A stretch of 64,000 nucleotides of DNA, taken from NCBI GenBank assembly GCA_014800795.1, contig JAAVFL010000048.1, forward strand, positions 1-64,000, in the 5' to 3' direction. Positions 39,504 through 48,448 of the stretch are shown here, one piece after another (within the stretch, counting starts at the first letter, position 1; each line of letters starts with the position of its first letter). Position numbers and translations under genes: made by a program. This DNA comes from Bacteroidales bacterium (lineage in GTDB: Bacteria > Bacteroidota > Bacteroidia > Bacteroidales > Muribaculaceae). The notes under the pieces are model-generated. The model did not search any database and had not been told where the DNA came from. It saw nothing but the letters and a program-made list of their open reading frames with translations.

Positions 39504-40886
39504 TTATATCACACCCTGCTCCATCATGGCGTTGGCCACTTTCATGAATCCGGCGATGTTGGCGCCCTTCATGTAGTTGAGGTAGCCGTCTGGCTGAAGG
39601 CCGTATTCCACGCACTGCTGGTGGATGGATGCCATGATCTGGTGGAGTTTGGCGTCCACCTCTTCGGCGCTCCACTGGAGGTGTTCGGCGTCCTGGGTCA
39701 TCTCAAGGCCCGAGCATGCCACACCGCCGGCGTTCACTGCCTTGCCTGGAGCATAGTTGATCTTGTTGTCGATGAAGGTATCGATGGCTTCGGGGGTACA
39801 GCCCATGTTCGAGACTTCTGCCACGAGTTTCACTCCGTTCGCCACGAGCTGACGGGCGTCGTCGCCGTTTACCTCGTTCTGTGTGGCGCAGGGAAGGGCG
39901 ATATCCACTTTCTGTTCCCAGGGTTTCTTTCCCGGGAAGAAGGTTGAACCGGGGAATTTCTTGGCATACGGAGCCACGATGTCGTCGCCTGAGGCGCGGA
40001 GTTCGAGCATATAGTTTATTTTCTCGCCGCTTACGCCTTCGGGATCGTAGATGTATCCGTCGGGACCGGAGATGGTGACGACTTTCGCACCGAGTTCGTT
40101 TGCCTTGATCGCAGCGCCCCATGCCACGTTGCCGAAGCCTGAGATGGCTACAGTCTTACCCTTGATGTTGTCGTTGATCTGGGCGAGCATATTCTCCACG
40201 AAGTAGAGGGCGCCGAAACCGGTGGCTTCGGGGCGCAGACGGCTTCCGCCGAAGTCGAATCCCTTGCCGGTGAAGGTGCCGGTATGCTCGTTCATGAGTT
40301 TTTTGTACATGCCGAACATGTAGCCTACCTCGCGGCCGCCTACACCTATGTCGCCTGCGGGAACGTCGCGGTCCGGACCGAGATTCTTCCAGAGTTCGAG
40401 TATGAAAGCCTGGCAAAAACGCATTATCTCGCGGTCGCTCTTGCCGCGGGGCGAGAAGTCTGATCCGCCTTTGGCACCGCCCATGGGGAGAGTGGTAAGG
40501 GCGTTCTTGAATGTCTGTTCGAAACCGAGGAATTTGAGGATGCTGAGGTTTACGGAAGCATGGAAGCGGATACCTCCCTTGTACGGGCCGATAGCGTTGT
40601 TGAACTGTACGCGGTAGCCTATATTGTTCTGGACCTCGCCTTTATCGTCGAGCCATGTGACACGGAATGTGAATATACGGTCGGGCTCCACCATGCGCTC
40701 TATTATCTTGTTGCGCTCGAATTCGGGGTGATTGTTGTACACTTCGTTTACCGAGAGAAGTACTTCGCGGACAGCCTGAAGATACTCTTTTTCGCCCGGG
40801 TGTTTGGCCTCGAGGGCGTTCATGATATTATTTACATCCATAACTGTAATACTGTATGAATTTGACTTTCGTTTTGGTGAAGGCAA
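39504..40886 (-). CDS. gdhA: NADP-type glutamate dehydrogenase
   Basis: GPYKGGIRFHASVNLSILKFLGFEQTFKNALTTLPMGGAKGGSDFSPRGKSDREI. Confidence 0.95.
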   Translation of the reverse strand: MPSPKRKSNSYSITVMDVNNIMNALEAKHPGEKEYLQAVREVLLSVNEVYNNHPEFERNKIIERMVEPDRIFTFRVTWLDDKGEVQNNIGYRVQFNNAIGPYKGGIRFHASVNLSILKFLGFEQTFKNALTTLPMGGAKGGSDFSPRGKSDREIMRFCQAFILELWKNLGPDRDVPAGDIGVGGREVGYMFGMYKKLMNEHTGTFTGKGFDFGGSRLRPEATGFGALYFVENMLAQINDNIKGKTVAISGFGNVAWGAAIKANELGAKVVTISGPDGYIYDPEGVSGEKINYMLELRASGDDIVAPYAKKFPGSTFFPGKKPWEQKVDIALPCATQNEVNGDDARQLVANGVKLVAEVSNMGCTPEAIDTFIDNKINYAPGKAVNAGGVACSGLEMTQDAEHLQWSAEEVDAKLHQIMASIHQQCVEYGLQPDGYLNYMKGANIAGFMKVANAMMEQGVI

Positions 40887-40970
40887 ATATAGACATTCTG
40901 CAAGATATAATGTACAGAAATTGTAAGGATTTTTTTTATGTTTTACAACATATTGTCAGATGCAATAAAC

Positions 40971-41040
40971 CAAACTGCCACTTTTGCCGTTCTTTTTATC
41001 CGTTTCGGGAGTAAAAGGCCGGTGTAAAAGTGGCAGTTTG
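40971..41040. repeat. 15-bp perfect inverted repeat with ~40 nt loop
   Basis: CAAACTGCCACTTTT (40971-40985) and AAAAGTGGCAGTTTG (41026-41040). Confidence 0.8.
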
Positions 41041-41094
41041 TCAGTAAATGTCGCCGAGCGGTTGTCAGGCGGCGTATGGTTTGTTAAAGCGCGT

Positions 41095-42417
41095 TTATTT
41101 GTAGCGTGCCCAGCGGATGAGATCGCGTACGGTTGGCTTTTTTCCGTACATGAAGATTCCTACGCGATAGATCTTGGCGGCTATCCATGCCATGACCACG
41201 AACGAGATATACAGCAGCAGGGCTGAGATCCATATTTCCCATCCAGGTATGCCGAACGGTATGCGGGCGAGCATCACCATCGGCGATGTGAACGGTATGA
41301 TGGAGAACCAGAACGCAGCAGTTGTATTGGGGTCTGCCGCCACACTCAAGGAGAATACGAGAGCTACAAGTATTGGAATTATGGCGAACGACTGGAGTTG
41401 GGATGCGTCCTGAATGTTGTCGACCGCCGAGCCTATGGCTGCGAATATTGATGCGTAGAAAAGGAATCCGCCGATAAGGAAAATAAGTATGTAGCCGAAA
41501 AGGGTTGCTATGTATGCGGCCGATGTGAACATCCCGATAGCCTGAAGCATTTCGGGGTCGACGGCGGCCGATGCCATGTCGAGTGTTCCGGTCTGCATCA
41601 TAGTCACCTGCGAGGCTATGGTTTCGGGCAGAAGCAGAGGCACTACGAATGCGGCCATAAGACAGAGCAGGATACCCCATATCATTACCTGTACGACTGC
41701 CACAAGACCTACGCCCAGAATTTTGCCGAGCATCAGCTGAACAGGTTTTACCGACGATACCACCAGTTCGAGAACACGGTTGTTTTTCTCCTCGATGATG
41801 GATGTCATTACCATCTGGCCGTACATCAGCAGGAACATGTAGAGTATGAATGTCATTGCGAAGCCTATGAACATCGATATGGTGGATGAGGTGTTTTCTC
41901 CGCTTCCGCTCTCGTCGATACGCACGGTTCCGACGTGAACGTCGGCTTCTACCTCCGCCATTATCTGTGCGAGGTTCTCGATGTTGTAGGCTTTCAGGCG
42001 GTAGTTCTCTATGTTTTCTTTGATTATGCGGTTGAGACGGCTCTCTACCTCTATGCCTCCGGCATCGTGAAGGTAAAGGGTGGCGTTCGATGGATTGTCG
42101 AGAATATCGGAACCGATTACTAACACGCCGTCGTAAGTGGCGTTCTGAATGGCGGAGTCTGCCGGGATGTCGACGGATGAAAGTGTAAGATATTCCATGT
42201 CGGCAGTGCCGCTTTTTATGGCATCGTACATTATTCCACTGTTGTCCACTACGGCCAGATGTTTGTTCGAGGGTGTTGAGAATGTCATTATCAGTGCCGG
42301 AGCCGCCATCATGAGCAGCATCAGCACCGGCATGAGCAGTGTGGTGATGATAAAACTTTTCTTGGCAACCCTTTCGGTGAATTCCCTCTGGATAATTATG
42401 CCTATGTTGTTACGCAT
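41095..42417 (-). CDS. ABC transporter permease (Na+ efflux NatB/ABC-2 type)
   Basis: QREFTERVAKKSFIITTLLMPVLMLLM; MTSIIEEKNNRVLELVVSSVKPVQLMLGKILG. Confidence 0.88.
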   Translation of the reverse strand: MRNNIGIIIQREFTERVAKKSFIITTLLMPVLMLLMMAAPALIMTFSTPSNKHLAVVDNSGIMYDAIKSGTADMEYLTLSSVDIPADSAIQNATYDGVLVIGSDILDNPSNATLYLHDAGGIEVESRLNRIIKENIENYRLKAYNIENLAQIMAEVEADVHVGTVRIDESGSGENTSSTISMFIGFAMTFILYMFLLMYGQMVMTSIIEEKNNRVLELVVSSVKPVQLMLGKILGVGLVAVVQVMIWGILLCLMAAFVVPLLLPETIASQVTMMQTGTLDMASAAVDPEMLQAIGMFTSAAYIATLFGYILIFLIGGFLFYASIFAAIGSAVDNIQDASQLQSFAIIPILVALVFSLSVAADPNTTAAFWFSIIPFTSPMVMLARIPFGIPGWEIWISALLLYISFVVMAWIAAKIYRVGIFMYGKKPTVRDLIRWARYK

Positions 42418-42465
42418 GTCGTTTTTGTCTTGTCGTTAAAATAGCTGTGAATCTCTCAGTCGCTG

Positions 42466-43437
42466 TCAGTCAGTTACCGATACTGATCGCTGACTGTCCT
42501 GTCGGCTGTTGGCTTGCTCCACTGTGCTGATGAAGATTTCGTTCATCGATGGCAGGGCACGGTCGAAAGTTACGATATCAACAGTGTTGTTGGCAATGTT
42601 TATGAAATCGCGCATCGGAGTGCCGGGCTGCATCTTGAGCTCCGCGTTGAATGTAAGTCCCTGAGGTGTGTCTTTGGGATCGCTTATATGGCATCGGCTT
42701 ACTCTTTCGCCGAGAGCTGCCAAAAGCGCCTGCGGATCGCCCTGGAAAGCAAGTCTGTAGTTGTCGGCTCCCATGCGGCTGCGGATTTCAGCTACGTTGC
42801 CCGACAGTATGTTGTGCGAGCGGTTTATCAACGCGAAATTGTCGCACAGGGCTTCTACGCTCTCCATGTTATGGGTGGAGAAGATTACGGTAGCGCCTTC
42901 GTCTCGCAAGCGCAGTATCTCGCGTTTAAGCAGGTCGGCGTTGATGGGATCGAAGCCCGAGAAAGGTTCGTCGAAAATCAGCAGTTTCGGACGGTGTAGT
43001 ACGGTGACTATGAATTGCACTTTCTGGGCCATACCTTTGGAAAGCTCTTCGACTTTCTTGCCCCACCATCCCATGATTCCGAACCGCTCGAACCATTCAC
43101 GCAGCTGGCCCTCGGCCTGCTTTGTGGTAAGTCCCTTGAGTCTTGCGAAAAACATGGCCTGGTCGCCTACCTTCATCTTTTTATAAAGCCCGCGTTCCTC
43201 GGGCAGATAGCCTATGTTCACCACATCGTCGGCCGTCAGGCGGTGACCGTCGAAAATTACTTCGCCGCTGTCGGGAGCGGTGATGTGGTTTATGATGCGG
43301 ATAAGGGTGGTTTTACCGGCGCCGTTCGGGCCCAACAGTCCGTAGACGGACCCACGCGGTATCTCAACGGTCACGTCGTCAAGAGCGGTGTGACCTGTGT
43401 AGCGCTTTGTGATATTGTGCGCTTCGAGTATATTCAT
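42466..43437 (-). CDS. ABC transporter ATP-binding protein (partner of the permease)
   Basis: GLLGPNGAGKTTLIRII, LSKGMAQKVQFIVTVLHRPKLLIFDEPFSGFDP. Confidence 0.92.
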   Translation of the reverse strand: MNILEAHNITKRYTGHTALDDVTVEIPRGSVYGLLGPNGAGKTTLIRIINHITAPDSGEVIFDGHRLTADDVVNIGYLPEERGLYKKMKVGDQAMFFARLKGLTTKQAEGQLREWFERFGIMGWWGKKVEELSKGMAQKVQFIVTVLHRPKLLIFDEPFSGFDPINADLLKREILRLRDEGATVIFSTHNMESVEALCDNFALINRSHNILSGNVAEIRSRMGADNYRLAFQGDPQALLAALGERVSRCHISDPKDTPQGLTFNAELKMQPGTPMRDFINIANNTVDIVTFDRALPSMNEIFISTVEQANSRQDSQRSVSVTD

Positions 43438-43524
43438 TCTATGTAGAGTAATTGGTTTACGTAGGTTTGACGCAAAATTAATGAAATAGTTGCAGACACC
43501 GTTGGCGACAACCGGAAAAATAGC

Positions 43525-43532
43525 TATTTTTG
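43525..43532 (+). promoter_or_regulatory. Bacteroidetes-type promoter -7 TATTTTTG (with TTG at 43502-43504)
   Basis: TTG-N20-TATTTTTG immediately upstream of ATG 43539. Confidence 0.6.
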
Positions 43533-43538
43533 CGCCCG

Positions 43539-44297
43539 ATGAATTCGCGCAGGTGTTTACATATTCTTTTCATTGCGGCAATACCGCTGTTGCTGCTCCT
43601 TTCCGGTTGTCACAGCCAGAAGACGGTTGTGGTATCTGGCGGAAGCGGTAAAACGACCGACATTATAAAGGCTACCGATACCCGTGTGGCGGCCGAGGCA
43701 TTGCGCGATGTTTCCGATCCGATGGAACGCGATATAGTGGAGAGGGCTATGGGGTGGCTCGGGACGCGCTACCTATATGGAGGTGATTCGCGCGACGGAA
43801 CCGACTGTAGCGGATTTGTGATGAGCCTTTATCGGGAGACTTGCGCCCTAAAACTGCCGCGGACTACGTCGGCCCAGATGGAATACTGCTCTAAGCGGAG
43901 CCGGAAAGATGCCCGCGTCGGAGATCTTGTGTTTTTCGGAGGTACCAAAGGGAGCGGCAATGTTACCCATGTGGGAGTATATATCGGCAAAGGTGAGATG
44001 ATTCATGCCTCTTCGAGCCGGGGTGTGACAGTAAGCAGTATAGACGACGGATATTGGGGGGAAAGATTCAAGGCCGTAGGACGTGTCGACGGCGCTTCCG
44101 GCGCATGGGCCGCAAACAATGGCGGGAAATCGGGCAGAAACAAGAAAGAAAAGAATCTGGTAGTGCCTCCTGTCACTCCGATGGCCTCAGTCACCAAGCC
44201 CGACGATAAGAAAGCGCCTGAAGTGACAGTCGATCTAATAGATCTTATCATCAGCGAGAAGGTAGATTCGATCTTCTCCTCCCAGTTCATGGACTGA
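43539..44297 (+). CDS. NlpC/P60 (C40) family lipoprotein peptidase
   Basis: Lipobox LLLSGCHS; YLYGGDSRDGTDCSGFVMSLYRE; HVGVYIGKGEMIHASS. Confidence 0.9.
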   Translation: MNSRRCLHILFIAAIPLLLLLSGCHSQKTVVVSGGSGKTTDIIKATDTRVAAEALRDVSDPMERDIVERAMGWLGTRYLYGGDSRDGTDCSGFVMSLYRETCALKLPRTTSAQMEYCSKRSRKDARVGDLVFFGGTKGSGNVTHVGVYIGKGEMIHASSSRGVTVSSIDDGYWGERFKAVGRVDGASGAWAANNGGKSGRNKKEKNLVVPPVTPMASVTKPDDKKAPEVTVDLIDLIISEKVDSIFSSQFMD

Positions 44298-44345
44298 TTT
44301 TGTTCTTCTCTATTACTACGAGGATAAATTCCAGAAAGAAAACTC

Positions 44346-45458
44346 TCAGCTGCCCTGTGGAGCTCTGTATTTGTCGGGATCTGTGTCGGAGAGAATGCTT
44401 AGGTATGACGAGTAGCGCGACATGGCGATCCGCCCTTCGGCAAGAGCCTGACGAACCGCGCACGCCGGTTCGTGGGTGTGGGTGCAGTTTCCGTAGCGGC
44501 ATTCGGACGATAGCCGGAAAATCTCCGGGAAGAAGTGTGATACTTCATACTGATCCATTTCGATGGTACCGAATCCGCGTACCCCGGGAGTATCTATAAT
44601 CCATCCGCCAGCCTCGCCCGGAAGAGGAAACATCTCCGAAAAGGTGGTGGTATGCATACCCGTGTCGTGAACGTCAGATATCTCACCGGTTTTCAGTTCG
44701 AGCCCCGGGATAAGACGATTGATCAGCGTTGACTTCCCCACACCTGAATTTCCGGAGAGCAAAGTGATTTTTCCTGCGAGTTTGTCGCGCAGGATATCGA
44801 GACCTTCACCTGTCTGTGCCGAGACCTGAATAACTTCGTAGCCGATCGACCGATAGAGATAGCTTACGGCATCGAGTAATTCACGACCTGAACCATCGGT
44901 ATCATCCGCAAGCCCGTCACCGTCGGTGTTCTCCTCGTTTAGAAGATCTACCTTGTTGATTACCAAAATGGCAGGCACACGATATGCCTCGCTCGTGGCG
45001 AGGAAGCGATCGATGAAGGTTGTTGAAGTCGTCGGATGCGCGAGCGTTGCTACCAGACACGCCTGATCTACGTTTGCCGCTAGAATGCTCGCTTCTTTCG
45101 AGAGGTTGCTGGCGCGTCGTATAATGTAGTTCGTACGTGGAGTTATCTCGGTGATGTAGGCTGTTCCGTCGGGATTCTGCATTATCACAACGCGATCGCC
45201 TACCGCTACGGGATTGGTTGTGCGGATTCCCTTGAGCCGGAAATTTCCTTTGATGCGACATTCCACCACACTACCGTCTGCACCGTCGGTCAGCACCATA
45301 TAGCTGCTGCCGGTGTTGCGGATCACCATCCCTTCTGCGCGCCGTGCGCTCTTCTCTATTGCAGGGGAGCTGGCCCCCGCTCTGTTTTTTGCTGATTTTT
45401 TTGCCATTATGTACTTATAACAAAAATGGAGGGTGTAAAGATACAAAAAAATATCCAA
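44346..45458 (-). CDS. rsgA: Ribosome small subunit-dependent GTPase A
   Basis: [33 protein letters not shown]-terminal zinc-binding [14 protein letters not shown]; start perhaps at internal MAKKSAKNR. Confidence 0.93.
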   Translation of the reverse strand: MDIFLYLYTLHFCYKYIMAKKSAKNRAGASSPAIEKSARRAEGMVIRNTGSSYMVLTDGADGSVVECRIKGNFRLKGIRTTNPVAVGDRVVIMQNPDGTAYITEITPRTNYIIRRASNLSKEASILAANVDQACLVATLAHPTTSTTFIDRFLATSEAYRVPAILVINKVDLLNEENTDGDGLADDTDGSGRELLDAVSYLYRSIGYEVIQVSAQTGEGLDILRDKLAGKITLLSGNSGVGKSTLINRLIPGLELKTGEISDVHDTGMHTTTFSEMFPLPGEAGGWIIDTPGVRGFGTIEMDQYEVSHFFPEIFRLSSECRYGNCTHTHEPACAVRQALAEGRIAMSRYSSYLSILSDTDPDKYRAPQGS

Positions 45459-45564
45459 ACTCTGCCATATGCCAATATCTTGAACATAAGATGTTTGCCG
45501 ATTGTTTATATAAATGAGATTTATGAAAAAATGGAGTGGATTTGTGAAAATATCTAAAATTTAC

Positions 45565-45572
45565 TAATTTTG
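45565..45572 (+). promoter_or_regulatory. Bacteroidetes-type promoter -7 TAATTTTG (TTTG at 45541-45544)
   Basis: TTTG-N20-TAATTTTG. Confidence 0.6.
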
Positions 45573-45672
45573 CACACGAACTCCATATTATGTAATAATC
45601 TCGTTGACTAATTTAAGTGGAATAAGCATTGAAATATCCGTCGACAGGATATAAACTAAAAAACAAACAACT

Positions 45673-45891
45673 ATGAATTCTGAAACAATCGGAGCATGGG
45701 CAGGTCTGGTATGGAATGCCCTTGCCAACGCAGATGTACTCGGTCTGAAACAGCTCAAGAAAATCACCAAACTTAAGGACAAGGAAGTGTTCGCAGCCAT
45801 CGGATGGCTTTCGCGTGAAGGAAAGGTCGCCATCCAGACCAATCCTGATGATGAGAAAGACTTTCTTTTCTCGCTTACCGGAGATAAATGA
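45673..45891 (+). CDS. Winged-helix DUF2582-type protein
   Basis: 72 aa; IGAWAGLVWNAL...LKQLKKITKLKDKEVFAAIGWLSREGKVAI. Confidence 0.85.
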   Translation: MNSETIGAWAGLVWNALANADVLGLKQLKKITKLKDKEVFAAIGWLSREGKVAIQTNPDDEKDFLFSLTGDK

Positions 45892-45945
45892 TAGTGTGCG
45901 TCCGGTTTAATGTAATTGCGTAAAGTCCCCCGACGGACTTTTCCC

Positions 45946-46004
45946 AAATATGCCGCCCGGCAAAGTTACTCCGTTTTCAGGAGCTTTTGCCGGGCGGCAT
46001 ATTT
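45946..46004. terminator. Bidirectional terminator (a smaller hairpin AAAGTCC/GGACTTTT at 45922-45942 precedes it)
   Basis: AAATATGCCGCCCGGCAAA...TTTGCCGGGCGGCATATTT between convergent genes. Confidence 0.85.
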
Positions 46005-46057
46005 GCGTGTGGCCCGTATGGGGTGTGGTGAAGTGAACGGTTGTCGTGTTGTCTGAT

Positions 46058-46945
46058 TTATTTCAGCAGACGTTCCGGCAGTTTGGGCATGGCACCCTGC
46101 TGGGTGCAGACATATGCCGACACCTCGACGGCGCGTTTGTGAGCATCCTCGACCGACATTCCTCTGAGAATGCATGAGATGAAGGCTGCGGTGAACGAAT
46201 CGCCCGCGCCTACGGTGTCCGCAACCTCTACCGTCGGAGTAGGCTGGAAAGATATCTTTCCGGGGGTGAAGACATAGCTGCCGTTTATTCCGCATGTGAG
46301 AATGAGCATTTTCAGGTTGTACTTGCCAAGAAGTATCCAGCATTTGTCCTGAAGGTCTATTCCGGGATAGCCGAACATACGGCTTACCGTTACTAACTCC
46401 TCATCGTTTATTTTAAGAATATTGCAGCGTTCCATCGAATTGCATAGAATATCCTTGTTGTAGAAACCCTGGCGGAGATTCACATCGAATACGATAAGAG
46501 TATCGGGGTTATCGGGCATTGCGTCGAGAAAGCGGTTGATTGTCTGGCGCGATACCACGTTGCGCTGTGCGAGCGATCCGAAGCATACGGCGTGTGTGTT
46601 TTTTGCAAGAGCTTCAAGTTTGTCAGTATAGGGGATGTTGTCCCATGCTACATTTTCCTTGATGTCGTACTGGGGTATGCCTGCCTGGTCGATTTCAACC
46701 TGTACGGTTCCCGTGGGGTAGGGTACGGTTTCGATAAGGTGGTCGAGTTCCTTGGCATCGAAGTTTTCCATGATTTCCGCCCCCAGCGGATCGTCGCCGA
46801 TGGCACTCACCACTACGCTCGGCAACCCGAACTGTTTTACATGGTAGGCGAAGTTAGCGGGCGCACCGCCAATTTTCTTACCTTCGGGAAGCACATCCCA
46901 TAGCGCTTCCCCCATTCCTACAACGATATCTTTGTTAGCTTTCAT
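46058..46945 (-). CDS. PfkB-family carbohydrate kinase, probable fructokinase
   Basis: VGMGEALWDVLPEGKKIGGAPANFAYHVKQFG; DTVGAGDSFTAAFI; start moved to 46945 from ORF start 47038. Confidence 0.88.
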   Translation of the reverse strand: MKANKDIVVGMGEALWDVLPEGKKIGGAPANFAYHVKQFGLPSVVVSAIGDDPLGAEIMENFDAKELDHLIETVPYPTGTVQVEIDQAGIPQYDIKENVAWDNIPYTDKLEALAKNTHAVCFGSLAQRNVVSRQTINRFLDAMPDNPDTLIVFDVNLRQGFYNKDILCNSMERCNILKINDEELVTVSRMFGYPGIDLQDKCWILLGKYNLKMLILTCGINGSYVFTPGKISFQPTPTVEVADTVGAGDSFTAAFISCILRGMSVEDAHKRAVEVSAYVCTQQGAMPKLPERLLK

Positions 46946-46971
46946 GCGTATATATGGTTTTGAGGTTTTTT

Positions 46972-48150
46972 TTATTTGAAGTTTTTGATTCTGAGAGTAT
47001 AGTAGAGCAGATAGATAACGCCGGCGGCCATCACGCACACTGCCCCTGCCTGACCGAAGGCATCGGCTGCATAACCCATCGCCAGAGGGAAGACGGTGCC
47101 TCCGAAAAGACCCATAATCATCAGACCGGACACTTCGTTCTTCTCGTTGGGCATGGCGGTGATAGCCTGAGAGAACACTACCGAGAACACATTAGAGTTA
47201 CCGAATCCGACCAGTGCGATACCTACGTAGATAGCAGTGAGCGTGTGGGCGGTGAGGAGGATTGCCATCGAAGCAGCCATCATCAGCACACTGATGCCGA
47301 AAAACAGTTTCGGTTTCATATAGCGGAGAATGAAAGCTCCGGCGAAGCATCCGGCCGTGCGGAATATGAAGTAGAGCCCCGTAGCGAAGCTGGCTTCCTC
47401 AAGGCTCAGCGCAAGACGCTCCATAATGATTTTCGGGGCGGTGGTGTTGGTGCCTACGTCAATGCCCACATGACACATGATACCGATGAAGCAGATCAGG
47501 ATAAACGGGTTGCCGAGCAGTTTGAGACATTCCTTGATGCCTGAAGCTTTGTCGGGGCGTTCCTCCTCGATGGGTGTGGCGCCGAGAATAGCAACACTCA
47601 GCAGACACACAACGGCGTAGATTACAAAAAGAATACGCCATCCGAGACCGAAGGTAGGCAGAAGGGTTGTCGCACCCCATGCGCAGAGGATCGGCGCGAG
47701 GAATGAGGCGATTGCCTTTACGAACTGACCGAAGGTTAGTGTGGAGGCGAGTTTATCGCTGCTTATAAGGTTGCTTACCAGTGGATTGAGTGAAGTCTGC
47801 ATCAAGGCATTACCGATACCGAGAAGCGAAAAAGCGGCGAGCATCAGCCAGTAGCCTTCGCCGAACAGAGGTATTACGAGGCTCACGGCAGTGATCGCCA
47901 GTGAGATCAGAACGGTTTTTTTTCGTCCGATACGGTTCATGAGCATGCCGGTCGGGACAGCAAAGATAAGGAACCAGAAGAATACGAGCGAGGGGAAGAG
48001 GTTGGCCTGTGCGTCGGTGAGACCGAGATCTTTCTGCACATAGTTGGAGGCTGACCCCACGAGGTCCACGAAGCCCATGGCGAAAAAGCAGAGCATCACA
48101 GGGATAAGCTGCATGAGCGAGCTCTTTTTGGTTGCAATAGAGTTTTCCAT
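46972..48150 (-). CDS. MFS sugar permease (FucP/glucose-galactose/fructose type)
   Basis: VMLCFFAMGFVDLVGSASNYVQKDLGLTDAQANLFPSLVFFWFLIFAVPTGMLMNRIGRKKT. Confidence 0.87.
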   Translation of the reverse strand: MENSIATKKSSLMQLIPVMLCFFAMGFVDLVGSASNYVQKDLGLTDAQANLFPSLVFFWFLIFAVPTGMLMNRIGRKKTVLISLAITAVSLVIPLFGEGYWLMLAAFSLLGIGNALMQTSLNPLVSNLISSDKLASTLTFGQFVKAIASFLAPILCAWGATTLLPTFGLGWRILFVIYAVVCLLSVAILGATPIEEERPDKASGIKECLKLLGNPFILICFIGIMCHVGIDVGTNTTAPKIIMERLALSLEEASFATGLYFIFRTAGCFAGAFILRYMKPKLFFGISVLMMAASMAILLTAHTLTAIYVGIALVGFGNSNVFSVVFSQAITAMPNEKNEVSGLMIMGLFGGTVFPLAMGYAADAFGQAGAVCVMAAGVIYLLYYTLRIKNFK

Positions 48151-48376
48151 TGGTTTGAGTTATTCTGTTTTTTTTATTTAATAAGTATATCGGGTGTAAA
48201 AGCCGGGCAATAATTTATCCTCCTACTAAAACACATGGATTATCGTTCATGTTCATGGTACAAAGATAAATATAATATTCGTACGCTACATATCAAAAAT
48301 AGTGCATCGGGTTACAATTTCGATGCGCAGATATTTTTTTTACAAGCGAAAGTGTCAATTTTACCATGAAAATGTC

Positions 48377-48384
48377 TAACTTTG
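48377..48384 (+). promoter_or_regulatory. Bacteroidetes-type -7 element TAACTTTG
   Basis: Exact TAnnTTTG upstream of 48449. Confidence 0.5.
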
Positions 48385-48448
48385 AACGTGAGCCGCCGCG
48401 ATTGCAGGCAAATCTCCTGTTGGTGACAGTCAACTATCTGGAAATACC

